The notes under the pieces were generated by a model. That model searched no databases and was not told where the DNA came from. It saw only the letters and a list, made by a program, of their open reading frames with translations. From Gonocerus acuteangulatus (taxonomy: Eukaryota > Arthropoda > Insecta > Hemiptera > Coreidae): a DNA stretch of 64,000 nucleotides. This document shows, piece after piece, positions 44,489 through 55,505 of this stretch; the first letter of the stretch is position 1; each line of letters opens with the position of its first letter. The stretch is taken from positions 8,768,361-8,832,360 of the forward strand of contig OX328126.1 of assembly GCA_946811695.1 (NCBI GenBank). Reading direction: 5' to 3'. Position numbers and translations under genes: made by a program.

Positions 44489-44490
<2 letters not shown>
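44146..44490 (-). mobile_element. SINE2, full length, in TA tract
   Basis: Minus-strand GCGCGAGGTTAGCTCAGTGG head, B box GGTTCAAAACCCG, full body and CTGATTTTT end, with (TA)n at 44098-44145 and 44491-44562. Confidence 0.92.

Positions 44491-44562
<72 letters not shown>
44491..44562 (+). repeat. (TA)n microsatellite
   Basis: About 72 bases of TA. Confidence 0.95.
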
Positions 44563-44565
<3 letters not shown>

Positions 44566-45896
44566 GAGGTTGAACTATGGTAGATTTGTTGGCGAGGATT
44601 AACTACTTCTACAATAACACTGATAAAAGAAATCCGAAGATATTTTATTTTTGGCATACATTTATCTTTAGTTGGGGGTTGGGAGGGGGGGGGTCTATAA
44701 AAGCGTGAATAATAGGCTGAAAGTAGAGGGGGGGGGATAAGTTAAAGCGAGTATTCTCGCGGCGGGTTTCGGCTAAGTTTCGAAGAGAGGTTTGTCGAGA
44801 TAACTTTCTGAATCAACTTCCCACCGTACGAATGGAACTTTTACTAATTGCGGAAGTTACAATCAAATTGAAATTAATTACCAACTTATAGTGATTCATG
44901 TAGTCGGTGAGATATATATATATATATATACAACCAACTTCCGGTTCTTCATCTTTTTTACGTTTAAGGGGTAATACTAACTTGTAACTTTTTTTGTAAC
45001 CATTTTTTTTGTGTGGGTTAAAAGTCTTTCTTATCCGATAAAAAATTATATCCAAAAGTGTTGATGAAAAATAAAAATAAATTAAATGGGCAAAAAATAC
45101 GATGTTACGAGTGAAATGAAAAAGAAATCTGACATCCGTTTTTAAATCAAAAATGTTTTATAATGTATAAAGTTTTAAAGTTAGGTAGGTATATGGAAGA
45201 TTTTGGAAGAATAATGACTTCTATAGAGTCAAGTATATAAAACAATTTTCGAATTAAAAATGGATGTCAGCTTTTTTTAGCACATTAAAACAACCTATAT
45301 TCAAATTTTGGGAAGATTCCAAAAATAAAAGAAATGTATTTTAAATTTACCTTGCGCCCTAAAAATTTTGTTAAAGATTCAACAATCTGTCCATATTTCA
45401 AACAATATTTACCCGATTTAAAGTAAACTTGGACTGTCGATAAAGGTTCTAATGTGACACATTTCCCTCCAATCAGGATGTTTCTAAATGTTCTGGGATC
45501 GACGTTATAATAAAAAACGTTTACATTGTATTTTTATTTTCAGAACCATTTTTTTACGAGTACTTTTAGAGATAATACAATAGTCATGTATATGGTTAGA
45601 AAAAGTAGTCTTTCATCTTTTGAAAGAGCTGTAAGGACGTAAAAATCGGATTATCTGAAGAGGAGATATTGAATTTTAAAACATAACGTTACTTTTTTGC
45701 TTACGAAGTTTTAGTCTCTTCCAGACAGTGAAAAATCATTATTATATGTTTTCAATAATATTCACCACATTAGGGTTCCTTGGGGTGCTGATTTTAAATC
45801 TTCTATTATTTTGTGCGTAAAAAAATGTATAATACTAGTTTCCTTGGAAACGTGAGCATATTTTTGAATTTATTTGACGAAATAGAAATTACAAGG
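44563..45896. other. Unassigned sequence
   Basis: G runs near 44680-44740, a short TA stretch near 44912, otherwise AT-rich DNA with no recognised gene or repeat. Confidence 0.45.
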
Positions 45897-45965
45897 TAGG
45901 GATTGTCGGGGTTCGGTCACTGCTACTTAATAAAACTACATTTTATCGTAAAAATGGTTTTATTG

Positions 45966-46008
45966 TGCCGACGTTTCGGCTTGAACTTCAAGCCTTCATC
46001 AGGGCTGT
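45966..46008 (-). ncRNA. Hammerhead ribozyme, intact core (family B, left arm)
   Basis: Minus strand: GCC, CTGATGA, stem II GGCTTG / CAAGCC with loop AAGTT, GAAA, CGTC, GGC. All core positions match the consensus, GUC cleavage triplet, three-pair inner stem I, and a second pairing (GTTTTTTA with TAAAAC) beyond an internal loop, as needed for loop I-loop II contact. Confidence 0.85.
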
Positions 46009-46039
46009 AAAAAACAAGTAGGACGGATGCAATACTGAA

Positions 46040-46094
<55 letters not shown>

Positions 46095-46162
46095 TATATA
46101 CACAAATACACATATTGTTCTTCTATATATTATGTTTTAGTATATTATGTTTTTGTCTTTTT

Positions 46163-46203
<41 letters not shown>

Positions 46204-46509
46204 TACATACACACATACACATACACATATACATACATACATATATGGAAAAAGACAAAAACATAATATACTAAAACATAATATATAGAAGAACAATGTG
46301 CTCTAGAAGTGCTTAGATTATTTGGAGAACAGATATAAGAATAATAGAATCTGTTATTTTTATATCTATTCTAATGTAATCTGTTATTCTTATATCTGTT
46401 CTCCTAATAATCTAAGCACTTCTACAGCTCATTGTTCTTCTATATATTATGTTTATGTCTTTTTCCATATATGTATGTATGTACATATGTATGTGTATGT
46501 GTGCATGTA

Positions 46510-46546
<37 letters not shown>

Positions 46547-46577
46547 TTCAGTATTACATCCGTCCTACTTGTTTTTA

Positions 46578-46620
46578 CAGCCCTGATGAAGGCTTGAAGT
46601 TCAAGCCGAAACGTCGGCAC
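46578..46620 (+). ncRNA. Hammerhead ribozyme, intact core (family B, right arm)
   Basis: CTGATGA at 46583-46589, stem II 46591-46607, GAAA at 46608-46611, predicted cleavage after C46615. Same structure as the left-arm partner; outer stem I GTTTTTA with TAAAAC. Confidence 0.85.
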
Positions 46621-46690
46621 AATAAAACCATTTTTACGATAAAAAGTAGTTTTATTAAGTAGCAGTGACCGAACCCCGACAATCCCCGAC

Positions 46691-47210
46691 AATGTATCAT
46701 CTACGGTCAACGATCTCCTCTCAATGAAATATAAATTATTGTTTAACGATTGTATTTTATTTTAATCTACGCTTTTTATTAATTTGTTTTAGGATTGGTA
46801 AAGGAATCATGTGGATATCATTTTCTAAACTCGATATATAAAATAAAGCATTTTCAACCTATTTTATTCTATTTCTCGGCTCCTAAGGCGAATTGGACGG
46901 AACGCTCGGACACGTGTCGACTATTTTTCGATGCAGAATCACCAGAAAAAAAGGGGGCCCAATCCACGACTGTATACTCCCCTTGTTAGTACTAAATCAA
47001 CTGCTGCTTAATGAATAGGTTTTATTTCATTTTGTTTTTTCCTATATTGCAAAATTGTGTCCTAAATATTGTAACAACTTAGATTAATCGCTTAAAGTGT
47101 ATCTGGTATCAGGAACAGATTGTAATATTCTTTTAATAAATAAATAAATTTGGATAAATAAAAAAAACAAAAACAAAAAAAAAAACTGCTGCTTAAAATT
47201 ACGTACTTAC
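46691..47210. other. Unassigned sequence
   Basis: Possible intron 3' of the exon at 47211-47324 on the minus strand. Nothing else recognised. Confidence 0.4.
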
Positions 47211-47324
47211 GTGGAAAGCCACAATACTCCAACCGATACCAGTGACGACGGTCTCCACCAACAGGTGTGAAAATATTAGAAGTCATGTTTCTAAATTCTC
47301 TCAACATCAACCCATTGGAGGACC
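47211..47324 (-). CDS. Candidate internal exon of a host gene (38 codons)
   Basis: On the minus strand CTCTTTGTTATACCCTCAG precedes and CCAC|GTAAGTACG follows. The 114 bp are open in one phase only (phase 1 at both ends) and encode SSNGLMLREFRNMTSNIF, then TPVGGDRRHWYRLEYCGFP. Two aromatic and two charged clusters and the balanced composition look coding. It could be skipped or included without a frame change. The gene was not recognised. A decayed SINE2 begins about 40 bases upstream, so exonised repeat was considered, but the exon itself shows no SINE similarity. Confidence 0.5.
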
Positions 47325-47365
47325 CTGAGGGTATAACAAAGAGGTTTCTTCTTCTTCTGATTATG

Positions 47366-47500
47366 GCAGGTATGGGAGATAGCGTGGTCAGCACTATTCT
47401 CCGGCCATCCGATTTTCTCTTTTGGGGGTAACCATTAAACGCTGGGAGAGCCTAGAGGGGCTGTGCGGTGCTCCGGAAGAAGATAACATCTTTAATTAGC
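47366..47500 (-). mobile_element. SINE2, strongly decayed
   Basis: Minus-strand words matching the SINE2 body in order (CCGGAGAATAGTGCTGACCA, GGTACC-like, CCCTCTAGGC, AAGATGTTATCTTC). Head and tail not recognised. Confidence 0.6.
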
Positions 47501-48080
47501 GTTTTCAGGTAAGATAAATTATTCCTAGAATTAGTAACAAAATAGTATAAGTGGCGAAGAAAAAAAAAGGAGGGATGAGAGAAAACCCAAGAAAAGAACT
47601 AACTACTTCAATCTAGGAATGTCCTAGTAACTTGTTGGAATGTAAAGCAGGAACGTAAGAAACTATTGCACTATTCCAGAACTTACAGAACTTTAGAACA
47701 GGTACCTTCTGGGAACTCCTCGGTGGGAAAACGGAACTACAACTTAGAGACTCTCTGTATGGTAGTGAAAATACTGTATGAACTTCCTACCTAAAGAGAC
47801 CCGGGTCAACCCTGTTCAACAAGTGGTGCTAAAAACTGTTGCAAGTAGCTGAAAGAATTCCCTGATGAGGAAGGGTGGCATGCTGTAGATAGCCCGGCGC
47901 ACTAACGCCATAGATGGCGATAAAAAAAAAAAAATCACCAACACAAAAACAAAACTAAGAGGTATCAGGACAGTAACGGTTCTTATTCCAGAACACATGT
48001 CCCATAAGAATATTTTTCTGTGTACAGAATAGTGAACAATTTAATATATAACATTATAAATAATACAGCCTTTATATAAA
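47501..48080. other. Unassigned sequence
   Basis: Nothing recognised; an A run at 47918. Confidence 0.4.
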
Positions 48081-48268
48081 TTAGGGATTGGATAAAACTT
48101 CCAGGGATAAAAAGTGCTGAAAGGGTCTGGATTTAAAGGTTTCTAGGTTGGTAGAATGGCGGACAGACAGAGGTAAGGAATTCCATAGCGAGGTGGCACG
48201 GGTGACGAATGATTTTTCTAATAATGCAGTACGGTGGGGAGGAATATAAAGATCGGAAGGACGAGAAC
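48081..48268 (-). pseudogene. LINE reverse transcriptase C-terminal end
   Basis: Minus strand encodes about 60 residues to a TAA at 48081: IPPHRTALLEKSFVTRATSL, then WNSLPLSVRHSTNLETFKSR. The motif of Phe, an aromatic residue, then LWNSLP and a Phe-Lys-x-Arg is the usual ending of LINE proteins of the I/Jockey/CR1/R1 group. Weaker similarity extends upstream to about 48370 with frameshifts (LYKVIQSR). Endonuclease and catalytic parts are missing. Confidence 0.8.
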
Positions 48269-48379
48269 TTTAATTTTAAGGAGTTGTAAAATATAAGAAA
48301 GTCATCGGGATTGAATTACTTTGTAAAGGACTATCGACCATAAACTGGGAACAGCCAATTTAGCTCCTGGTAGAAATGT

Positions 48380-49740
48380 GATACCGAAGGTGAATCTTAG
48401 TATAATTATCCCGAATATTATTACCTGATTATTCCTTCAAGGTAAAAACGCGACCTAAAAGGTCTATTGTACTTCTGATGAATTATTGCCTTATTTGCCA
48501 GTGTCCTTGCCGAATTTGTTATGGTTATATAACCTCTACGTACCTTCCCACCATCGGATTATTACATTGGGTCTATTTAATAAGGAAGGGAGAAAAGTTG
48601 CTAACCTGCTTATCTTAGTAACAAAATATTGTGTTATTGACCGAAATAGTAAAAATAAGAATTGTCAGGATATATTACGGTCCGCTGGAACAAACGAAGC
48701 AGCTAATCCTATCCCTGTTTGGAGCCATAAATACTTATGCTTGAAAAAAAAAAATATATATATTTTTTTTTGGTACCAGAAGGATGCTGCTCCAACGGTT
48801 ATTTCCAAAGGTTTTCTAGAAAATGTGACGATTAAAAAGATAACATGCCCTTTCTGGTTTAGTGCCAGAACCACACACTTAAAACGTCTGCAAACTTTTC
48901 AACCATAGAGAATTCGAGGTTGATCCATTTTTCACTCAAATAGAAAAGCTAGTGCGAAAATATCTCCAGACTCTACCAGCCTCCAGCAGTACCGTGTTTT
49001 ATCAACTGGGACAAAGAAAAAACTCGCGAAAAAAAAACACAGACTTTATCAAAACAGCTTAAACCTTTACATTTTTACCTTAACAATTTCGTTTGTGTAT
49101 AATACGTTTGTATTGGTCCAAAAATAAAATTGTTTGTTTTCTTTTCGTATAATAAATAATTCTAATGTACTTTATTTTCCGTTTTCCTTGATAAAAATAT
49201 ATAATAAAAACAAATTGTACTTTTTCCGACACACAACACACACTTCAAAATTCCATTTTTTCTGGCAACAAACAGGTAGCTCCAGGTTTCATCCAAGGAC
49301 AACCATTGTATGAATGATATATATTGAAAGTAAGCAAAACCACTATTTTTACATAATTTGAATTCAAATTTTTGAAACTTTTGTTTTACGGTTTCACCAA
49401 AACAAAAAGGATTGGAGCTACCTCCTCTTTGGAGAAAACCCTTCAATTATATTTTAGAATACATATATTGACACACACTTATATTTATATAGAAAAATTG
49501 GCATACAATTTATTAAAAAATAAAATAAAGAAAAATTACTGTAATAAGAAACATAATACAAAATCCACTTATGATTTGGAGCCAAAAACTGCCGGCGAGC
49601 AATGGTCCGTGCTGTTTTGAAAATTAACTAATTTCCCTGCAAATCGTGGGGGGGGGATGAGTACTTTTCTAAGCGGATTCGAGCCCCCCTCTCTATTTAA
49701 TGTTTTATTCATTGGCTTAGTTCTGTATTCTTCATTCCTC
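48380..49740. other. Unassigned sequence with one LINE-like frame
   Basis: A plus frame near 48555-48690 (LFNKEGRKVANLLILVTKYC) has the flavour of a LINE C-terminal segment but is too weak to call. The remainder is AT-rich and unrecognised. Confidence 0.3.
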
Positions 49741-49785
49741 TTACAACTTCTTCTTGAGGCAATCCCTCACGGCCTGGGGGATGGT
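49741..49785 (-). CDS. Possible short terminal exon
   Basis: Minus strand CACCATCCCCCAG could be a 3' splice site before GCCGTGAGGG; ten codons (AVRDCLKKKL) then reach TAA at 49741-49743. AATAAA lies at 49703-49708. If the weaker site TTTTTCCAAG is used, LTIPQ is added in front. Too short to identify and may be chance. Confidence 0.2.
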   Translation of the reverse strand, partial: TIPQAVRDCLKKKL

Positions 49786-50103
49786 GAGCTTGGAAAAATA
49801 TTATTCAAATTGGCGCTTAACTCGGGAAGGAATCTGAATCAAAGGCATATTTGTATATTTCGGTTTTATTCTGGAAAAAAAAAAAGATAAAAAGAAAAAT
49901 AGTTGCTCGCACAGAGGATCAGTAAACTTAGAACATCCGTCTAAAACAAATTGACCTCTAATATAAAAATAAATCTATCAAATTAAAGTTATTTGGAGTG
50001 AAGGAGGATACAAAAAAAAAAAAAAAAATCCAATCTTTTTTTCTGGAAATGCTGAGCAACAACAAAAATCTTGGTTGCAATTGTGTTAAAAATAAGACAT
50101 ATA

Positions 50104-50108
<5 letters not shown>
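49786..50108. other. Unassigned sequence
   Basis: Nothing recognised. Confidence 0.4.
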
Positions 50109-50170
<62 letters not shown>

Positions 50171-50182
50171 TCTCTTTATGAA

Positions 50183-50234
<52 letters not shown>
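50109..50234 (+). repeat. Two (TA)n tracts separated by 22 bp
   Basis: 50109-50164 and 50187-50234, separated by CCTTTTCTCTTTATGAATAC. Confidence 0.95.
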
Positions 50235-50236
<2 letters not shown>

Positions 50237-50693
50237 CACCCGAAATGTTTCGTACCTTTTGGGAACTCTTTAGAGATTTTCAGTGGTTTGTTTTTTATCG
50301 ATAAATTTCACCGGAATCACATCCTGTTTACTCGGACATTTGTAAATTCTTTTAATAATTTTCTTTTAAAATTTATAATTACTTATTTCATTTTATGAAT
50401 GCTAGACTTTTTTTATTAATATCAAATTATTGAGCTGTTAAAGCAGTTGAAAAAAATACATTTGTGAACAATAAAATTGCATTTGTCTTGGATAAAATTT
50501 AGTGCTGATTAAAAAAGGAAATGCTATTTTGAAAAATTATGTATAAAAGCAGAAAAAATTGGGATGTTTCAAAAAAGAAAAAGAGAAACATTTTTTTTTT
50601 TCTAAAAAACTTTTAGAAATGCATTCGTCTGGAACAAAACGATGTAAACATTAAACTCATATTGTGGTCTAGTTTCACCCCCTTGAGTATTTT
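50235..50693. other. AT-rich sequence, nothing recognised
   Basis: No gene or repeat. Confidence 0.4.
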
Positions 50694-50873
50694 CATATAT
50701 TTATTCGCGTTCCACGCTGAGTAAAGGGTAAGGTTTTTCATATATGTACTCGCGTTCCACGCTGAGTAAAGGGTAAGGTTTTTCATATATGTACTCGCGT
50801 TCCACGCTGAGTAAAGGGTAAGGTTTTTCATATATGTACTCGCGTTCCACGCTGAGTAAAGGGTAAGGTTTTT
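50694..50873 (-). repeat. 45-bp minisatellite, 4 copies, in frame
   Basis: Unit CATATATGTACTCGCGTTCC ACGCTGAGTAAAGGGTAAGG TTTTT. As 45 is a multiple of three, the minus strand reads four times MKNLTLYSAWNASTY. The first unit differs at three sites. No upstream coding context. Confidence 0.92.
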
Positions 50874-50881
50874 CATTTATT

Positions 50882-50972
50882 TATTTTTTTAAAAACTTAT
50901 TTTTAATGCGGGACGGTAGACTCAAACCCCCATGAGTATCCAAGGCGGTAGCCACTAGACCACGGGGAGACC
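50882..50972 (-). mobile_element. SINE1 head with A-rich tail
   Basis: Minus GGTCTCCCCGTGGTCTAGTGGC head and GGTTTGAGTCTACCG B box, then a T-rich (A on minus) end without the body, as in 3815-3926. Confidence 0.8.
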
Positions 50973-50993
50973 AGGTCAGTAAATTATTCATTA

Positions 50994-50998
<5 letters not shown>

Positions 50999-51029
<31 letters not shown>
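50999..51029 (+). repeat. (TA)n microsatellite
   Basis: About 30 bases of TA. Confidence 0.9.
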
Positions 51030-51033
<4 letters not shown>

Positions 51034-51480
51034 TTTTAAGTAATTTCTCTAATAGCATGCAAATTCAGCCCTTTAATATAGAAAAGAAAGACTAGCTCGG
51101 CCCTTGTCAAAAAATTAGGTTTGTTGCGAGCTACAAGACTACCTTAGGGCTGGATAGAGGTACTTAGCATATAGATGAGGGATTATCTCAGGGTTAGACT
51201 ACCTCTTTGGATTGGTAGGACGTCATTCAGCGGTAATAGGAGGATATGATGACGTAATTGATGTTTGATGATTGAATGCTTACATCAATTTGTGATAAAA
51301 AATTAGTGATTTTTTGTGATTGAACCATGTTTTTAAACTTATTTACAAGAAAACGTGGAGTGGTTGGTATTTGTCTAAGAAAAGTAGACAGATGTTTAGC
51401 AAAAAATGCTTAGAGAATGGAGAAATAACGAAGATAGCGATAACGTTGTTTACGTGATGATGCGTTAATTTTTATACTTT
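51030..51480. other. Unassigned sequence
   Basis: Nothing recognised. Confidence 0.4.
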
Positions 51481-51493
51481 ACTCATGATCACT

Positions 51494-51905
51494 GGGCGAG
51501 GTTAGCTCAGTGGTAGAGCACTCGACTAATGAACTGGAGGACCAGGTTCAAAACCCGAGCGAGGTTAGCTCAGTGGTAGAGCACTCGACTAATGAACTGG
51601 AGGACCAGGTTCAAAACCCGAGCGCGCACTAAAGATTTTTTCTTCTAGTGCTGCCGTTCGAGGGTTGGATTTGGGGTCCCAGATCGTCCCTAGGCTCACC
51701 CAGCCTTTGATTAGTTTAATTAATAATGGGTACCTTGGGTGCTAATGACTCTAGCAGTCGAAGCAGCCAAGGGGAAAATCAGGCGGCCGGAGCATAGTAT
51801 TGACCACACTATCTCCCTAGTGTGCCGTATGGTCAAGAATCAGATACCTCTACAGTATCTGCCCCTCTGGGCCCTTGTGGCCTGTTACGGGACTGATTGA
51901 TGATG
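51494..51905 (+). mobile_element. SINE2 with duplicated tRNA head and 13-bp target duplication
   Basis: Head region GCGAGGTTAGCTCAGTGGTAG to AAAACCCGAGC occurs twice in tandem (51495-51558 and 51559-51625), then the full body. Perfect duplications ACTCATGATCACT at 51481-51493 and 51906-51918 prove insertion as one unit. This is the only full-length copy outside a TA tract. It ends GGGACTGATTGATG. Confidence 0.92.
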
Positions 51906-51918
51906 ACTCATGATCACT

Positions 51919-52390
51919 AAACCGGTATATTTGATCTTTTTCCATCCCCTAGTCACTTATTGCTTAAGAAGGGTGCCAAAAACGGGTGTCGGAAACGTCA
52001 AAAATATAGAATTTTCCGAAAATCTGAATGGTTTTCTTCTATCTCAATTATTATTTTTTATTTAATTTTTTTTCAGGAGAAAATCCAATTCCTAACTACC
52101 AAATTTTGTGTCTTTTCATAAAAAATTGTTACTAATGAGTTGGGCTTGATATTCACCGAGTTTTTTTTTTTGCAAGGAAGAAAAATATTAACCGGTATGG
52201 GCATAGAATTATTAATGTGATTCCGGAGTAAAACCAAATTTAGCGCATTTTGACAATACATTTTCTTATTTTGATGAGCGCGATGCAAGCCGATTTTCAT
52301 GCAATATAAGGTAAATTTCCTCAATTAAGGGCATATTAAAAACACTGATTTACAAAATTTAACTTTTTATCTGGGATTTTTATTTTAATA
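51919..52390. other. Unassigned sequence
   Basis: A degenerate hammerhead-like string near 51963-52008 (see rejected items). Otherwise nothing recognised. Confidence 0.4.
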
Positions 52391-53180
52391 CTAGCCGTTC
52401 CCCGGCGTGCCATGCTACACCTACTTTCTGCGTATAGAAAAGCCTAAAGAAATTAGACACCAAATAAGTATTATTAAAATCTAATAACACGAATCTGTAA
52501 CTGTTATGAACCCGCGGCCTCCCAACTGTGAGTCCTAGACGACTTTTACCTAACCTATAACACCCCCCCGTATCAAGACATACATGTGTACCAAGTTTCG
52601 TAAAAATTGGTTTAACGGTGTGGATTCGTATAAGGGACAAACATACAGACAGACAGCTGGTAGATTTTTTTGTCCTAGCCTACGTCACTCCCCAGATTAA
52701 GATCTACCTGTGTACCGAGTTTAGTCAAAATCGGACGAACGGTGTGGATTTGTATAAGGGACAAACATACAGACAGACGGCAATAAGATGTTTTTGACTT
52801 AGCCTACGACACTCCCCAGATTAAGATCTACATGTGTACGGAGTTTAGTCAAAATCGGACGAACGGTGTGGATTTTTATAAGGGACAAACATACAGACAG
52901 ACAGCTGGTAGACGTTTTTGACTTAGCCTACGACACTCCTCAGACTAAGATCTACATGTGTACCGAGTTTAGTCAAAATCAGACGAACGGTGTGGATTTT
53001 TATAAGGGACAAACATACAGACAGACAGCTGGTAGATTTTTTTGACCTAGCCTAGGAGATTTCTCGTATCAAGACCTACCATTATTCCAAGTTTGGTCAA
53101 AATCGGTCAAACGGTGTAGATTTGTATGAGGAACAAACAAACAGAAAAACAGACAGACACGTGATTTTTATATATATAGA
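52391..53180 (-). mobile_element. Helitron family B, complete, minus strand
   Basis: CTAG at 52391-52394 preceded by A; 5' TCTATATATATAAAAATCACG ends at 53180 next to T. Terminal GTAGCATGGCACGCCGGGGAACGG. Four internal units of about 125 bp. Confidence 0.88.
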
Positions 53181-53467
53181 TAGATGTCACTAGCCCTAAT
53201 TTGAGTGCGTTTATTTAGAGTATGAACTTAGTTATTATCCATCACTCATAAACCCATAAAAGTCAAGACAGAACTCTTCAAAATTAACCAATGTTTCACA
53301 TCATCACTTAGATTTGAACATTTGACCAGTTTCATCACTTTCCTCCGAAGGAAAGTAGCTATTGAGGTTGCACTTATGACGGAATTTTTGGAAAATTTCC
53401 TCAAATCTTTATCGATCCTAGTAGACACCGAAAATGACCCCCGTTCAAATTTATATATATCTATATA

Positions 53468-53500
53468 TATAGGCGCTAATGGCCAAGATGTAGATGCGCC

Positions 53501-53549
<49 letters not shown>
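53468..53549 (+). mobile_element. SINE1, 3' tail only
   Basis: GGCGCTAATGGCCAAGATGTAGATGCGCCGT followed by about 47 A. Confidence 0.85.
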
Positions 53550-53552
<3 letters not shown>

Positions 53553-53579
53553 ATATATATATGATTGATTTGTGAGACG

Positions 53580-53689
53580 GCTTCTCTCTCCAGCGGTGTT
53601 CTTCCTCTCCTTTCTGCAATATTTCGTCGGGTTCATCTCCGACTTCTTCATGCTGCTATGTGTCGTCCTCGGTGGTTGTCAAGGGAATA

Positions 53690-53755
<66 letters not shown>

Positions 53756-53790
53756 TATTCCCTTGACAACCACCGAGGACGACACATACC
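53580..53790. mobile_element. Family C foldback, decayed
   Basis: CCAGCGGTGTTCTTCCTCTC and GCAATATTTCGTCGGGTTCATC match the left arm of 19097-19359. Inverted ends GTGTCGTCCTCGGTGGTTGTCAAGGGAATATC surround a TA tract (53692-53754). The hammerhead at 53614-53655 (minus) has ATGAAGA instead of CTGAAGA and should be inactive; the right arm stops before its ribozyme. Confidence 0.65.

Positions 53791-53796
<6 letters not shown>

Positions 53797-53863
<67 letters not shown>
53797..53863 (+). repeat. (TA)n microsatellite
   Basis: About 67 bases of TA. Confidence 0.95.
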
Positions 53864-53867
<4 letters not shown>

Positions 53868-54627
53868 TATATAGTTATATATGTGTCCGTTAACAAGATA
53901 CAGGCCAGAGTTTTTGTTTTTTCGCCATGAAACTTTGAATGTAGTATTCTTCCATCAAACGATTGAACGAGTTCGTTAGCCAACAAAATCGGTCCATGTG
54001 GAGGGGGGGGGGTTACTCCGGAGCCAAAGTAGATATTTGCCAATACCAGCCATAATGTTAATGTTATATTTTAACGAAACTCGGTCTTCGTTATGGTCAA
54101 CTCAAGAGAAAAATGTGTTAAAAAAATAAACTAAATCGGTTGACTAGAAGGGAGGGTTTACTCCGGACAGAAATTACTAATTTCCTTATACCGGTCGTAA
54201 TTTCTGTTGTATTGTAACGAAACTCTTTATACGTCCTGGGTATCTAATAAGAAAGAAGTGTTGTGAAAATGAACCAAATCGGTCTATTGGAAGGGGGGAG
54301 GGAGGTGTTACTTTGTACTATGTTTGAATTGAATTCTTCCGCCAAAAGTAGGTTCGCGAAACTCATTAAGATCAATAGTCAAAATGTGAAGCTTTGTGTA
54401 TTTATAACGTAGTGTAGTACCCCACATACACAAAACTCTGGAAGGAAATTAATTACAAAATTAATAATTGAAACAGCTGCTCGTAAAAAATGCAAAAGAG
54501 TAGAACAATTTATGTTTTTATTTATCTATATAGGTTATTTACAGCAAATTATTCAGTGATGCAGTCTACACTACCCAAATTCTGAGGAAAGTGCTTAGTT
54601 ATGCAGCTCCTGCGTGACGGACTTTTT

Positions 54628-55505
54628 TACAATCTACTTTAAAATGAATATTTTGTAAACTTCCTACTAGGGAAAGAATTTGATACATCTCAGCGACGAG
54701 CAATAATCAGCTGTCATATTTTTATTCTAGTTTCCATGGTAGCGTATTTCCATTTTCTTTATGTTCTGGTTAAATCTTTCAACATGCTTCTCACTGAGAC
54801 AGCCGAGATTTTCTGAAAAAAAGTCCAAATGAGAGTACAGGAAATGAACTTTCACACTCATATTGCAGCCCAGCTTTCGAAAGCTATATTTCTACGTATA
54901 CTAACTATGTATTTTTGTATATTCTAATTTGTGTCAGGAGTAACCCCCCCCCCCCCCTTCTTTTTGTTTATGGATGTAATAGTTAATATATTTGATAAGT
55001 TGTAGCGGCTAGGCGATTCAACTTTCAAAAAAATATTAAATTAGCATTTATATAATAATATAAAAATATCATATTTGTATCAAATTTGTTCAAGTCAACT
55101 TGTCTAGAATGTATGGTATTAGTATAAGTTTTGTTACAATAGTTTGTATATTTGTCAATAAGGTTTTAGTACTTGGTAGTGTGTTGGCCTTAAGTTAGGA
55201 GTGAATGTATGTGTGTTTTATTTTAATGGAATACATCTTCTCTGCATATAAACGAACCTTTTCGCTCTTACTTTTTTGATGTTGATGTGTTGTTGCCAAT
55301 TTATTCGTAGACGTCATGTTATAATTTGTAAAATAAGTTAGTATTCTGCAGGTAGTTAAATATTTGTCCTATATATTGGCTCCTATCACCTAGTAGGTCT
55401 GTCATATTGTACGGTAAATCATAGTTCTGTCTAAGTATACATTCTGTCAGTAGGTTTTTTATGGTTGTGTTGAGTTACAATGTTCAAATTTTGGCCTGTC
55501 CTGTC
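54628..55505. other. Unassigned sequence
   Basis: No gene recognised; a C run at 54945. Confidence 0.4.

Larger units (their letters stand above)
45897..46690. mobile_element. 800-bp palindromic Penelope-like element, family B
   Basis: Outer arms (TAGGGATTGTCGGGGTTCGG, CACTGCTACTTAATAAAAC and complements) hold an intact hammerhead each, followed inward by GTAGGACGGATGCAATACTG, (TA)n, and further nested inverted repeats built from GTTCTTCTATATATTATG and TCTTATATCTGTTCTCC. No protein is encoded. Matches in one arm only occur at 6445 and 21878. Confidence 0.78.
53331..54627 (+). mobile_element. F4 repeat with nested insertions
   Basis: F4 5' end CACTTTCCTCCGAAGG at 53337 and 3' end GTGCTTAGTTATGCAGCTCC to GACGGACTTTT at 54627, with the usual internal units from 53880. 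Between 53460 and 53870 the F4 TA stretch holds a SINE1 tail, a decayed family C foldback and long TA tracts. Confidence 0.78.

Noticed and set aside
46322..46710. Several frames within the family B palindrome
   Set aside because: They are mirror translations of palindromic, TA-rich non-coding DNA.
48486..48908. 140-codon plus frame as a gene
   Set aside because: Only a weak resemblance to a LINE C-terminal segment; the second half is background sequence including an A/T run.
51963..52008. Hammerhead-like string CTTAAGA...GGAAACGTCAAAAATATAG
   Set aside because: The first core is changed (CTTAAGA), the central segment cannot form stem II, and no inverted partner is nearby; at most a very decayed family A trace.
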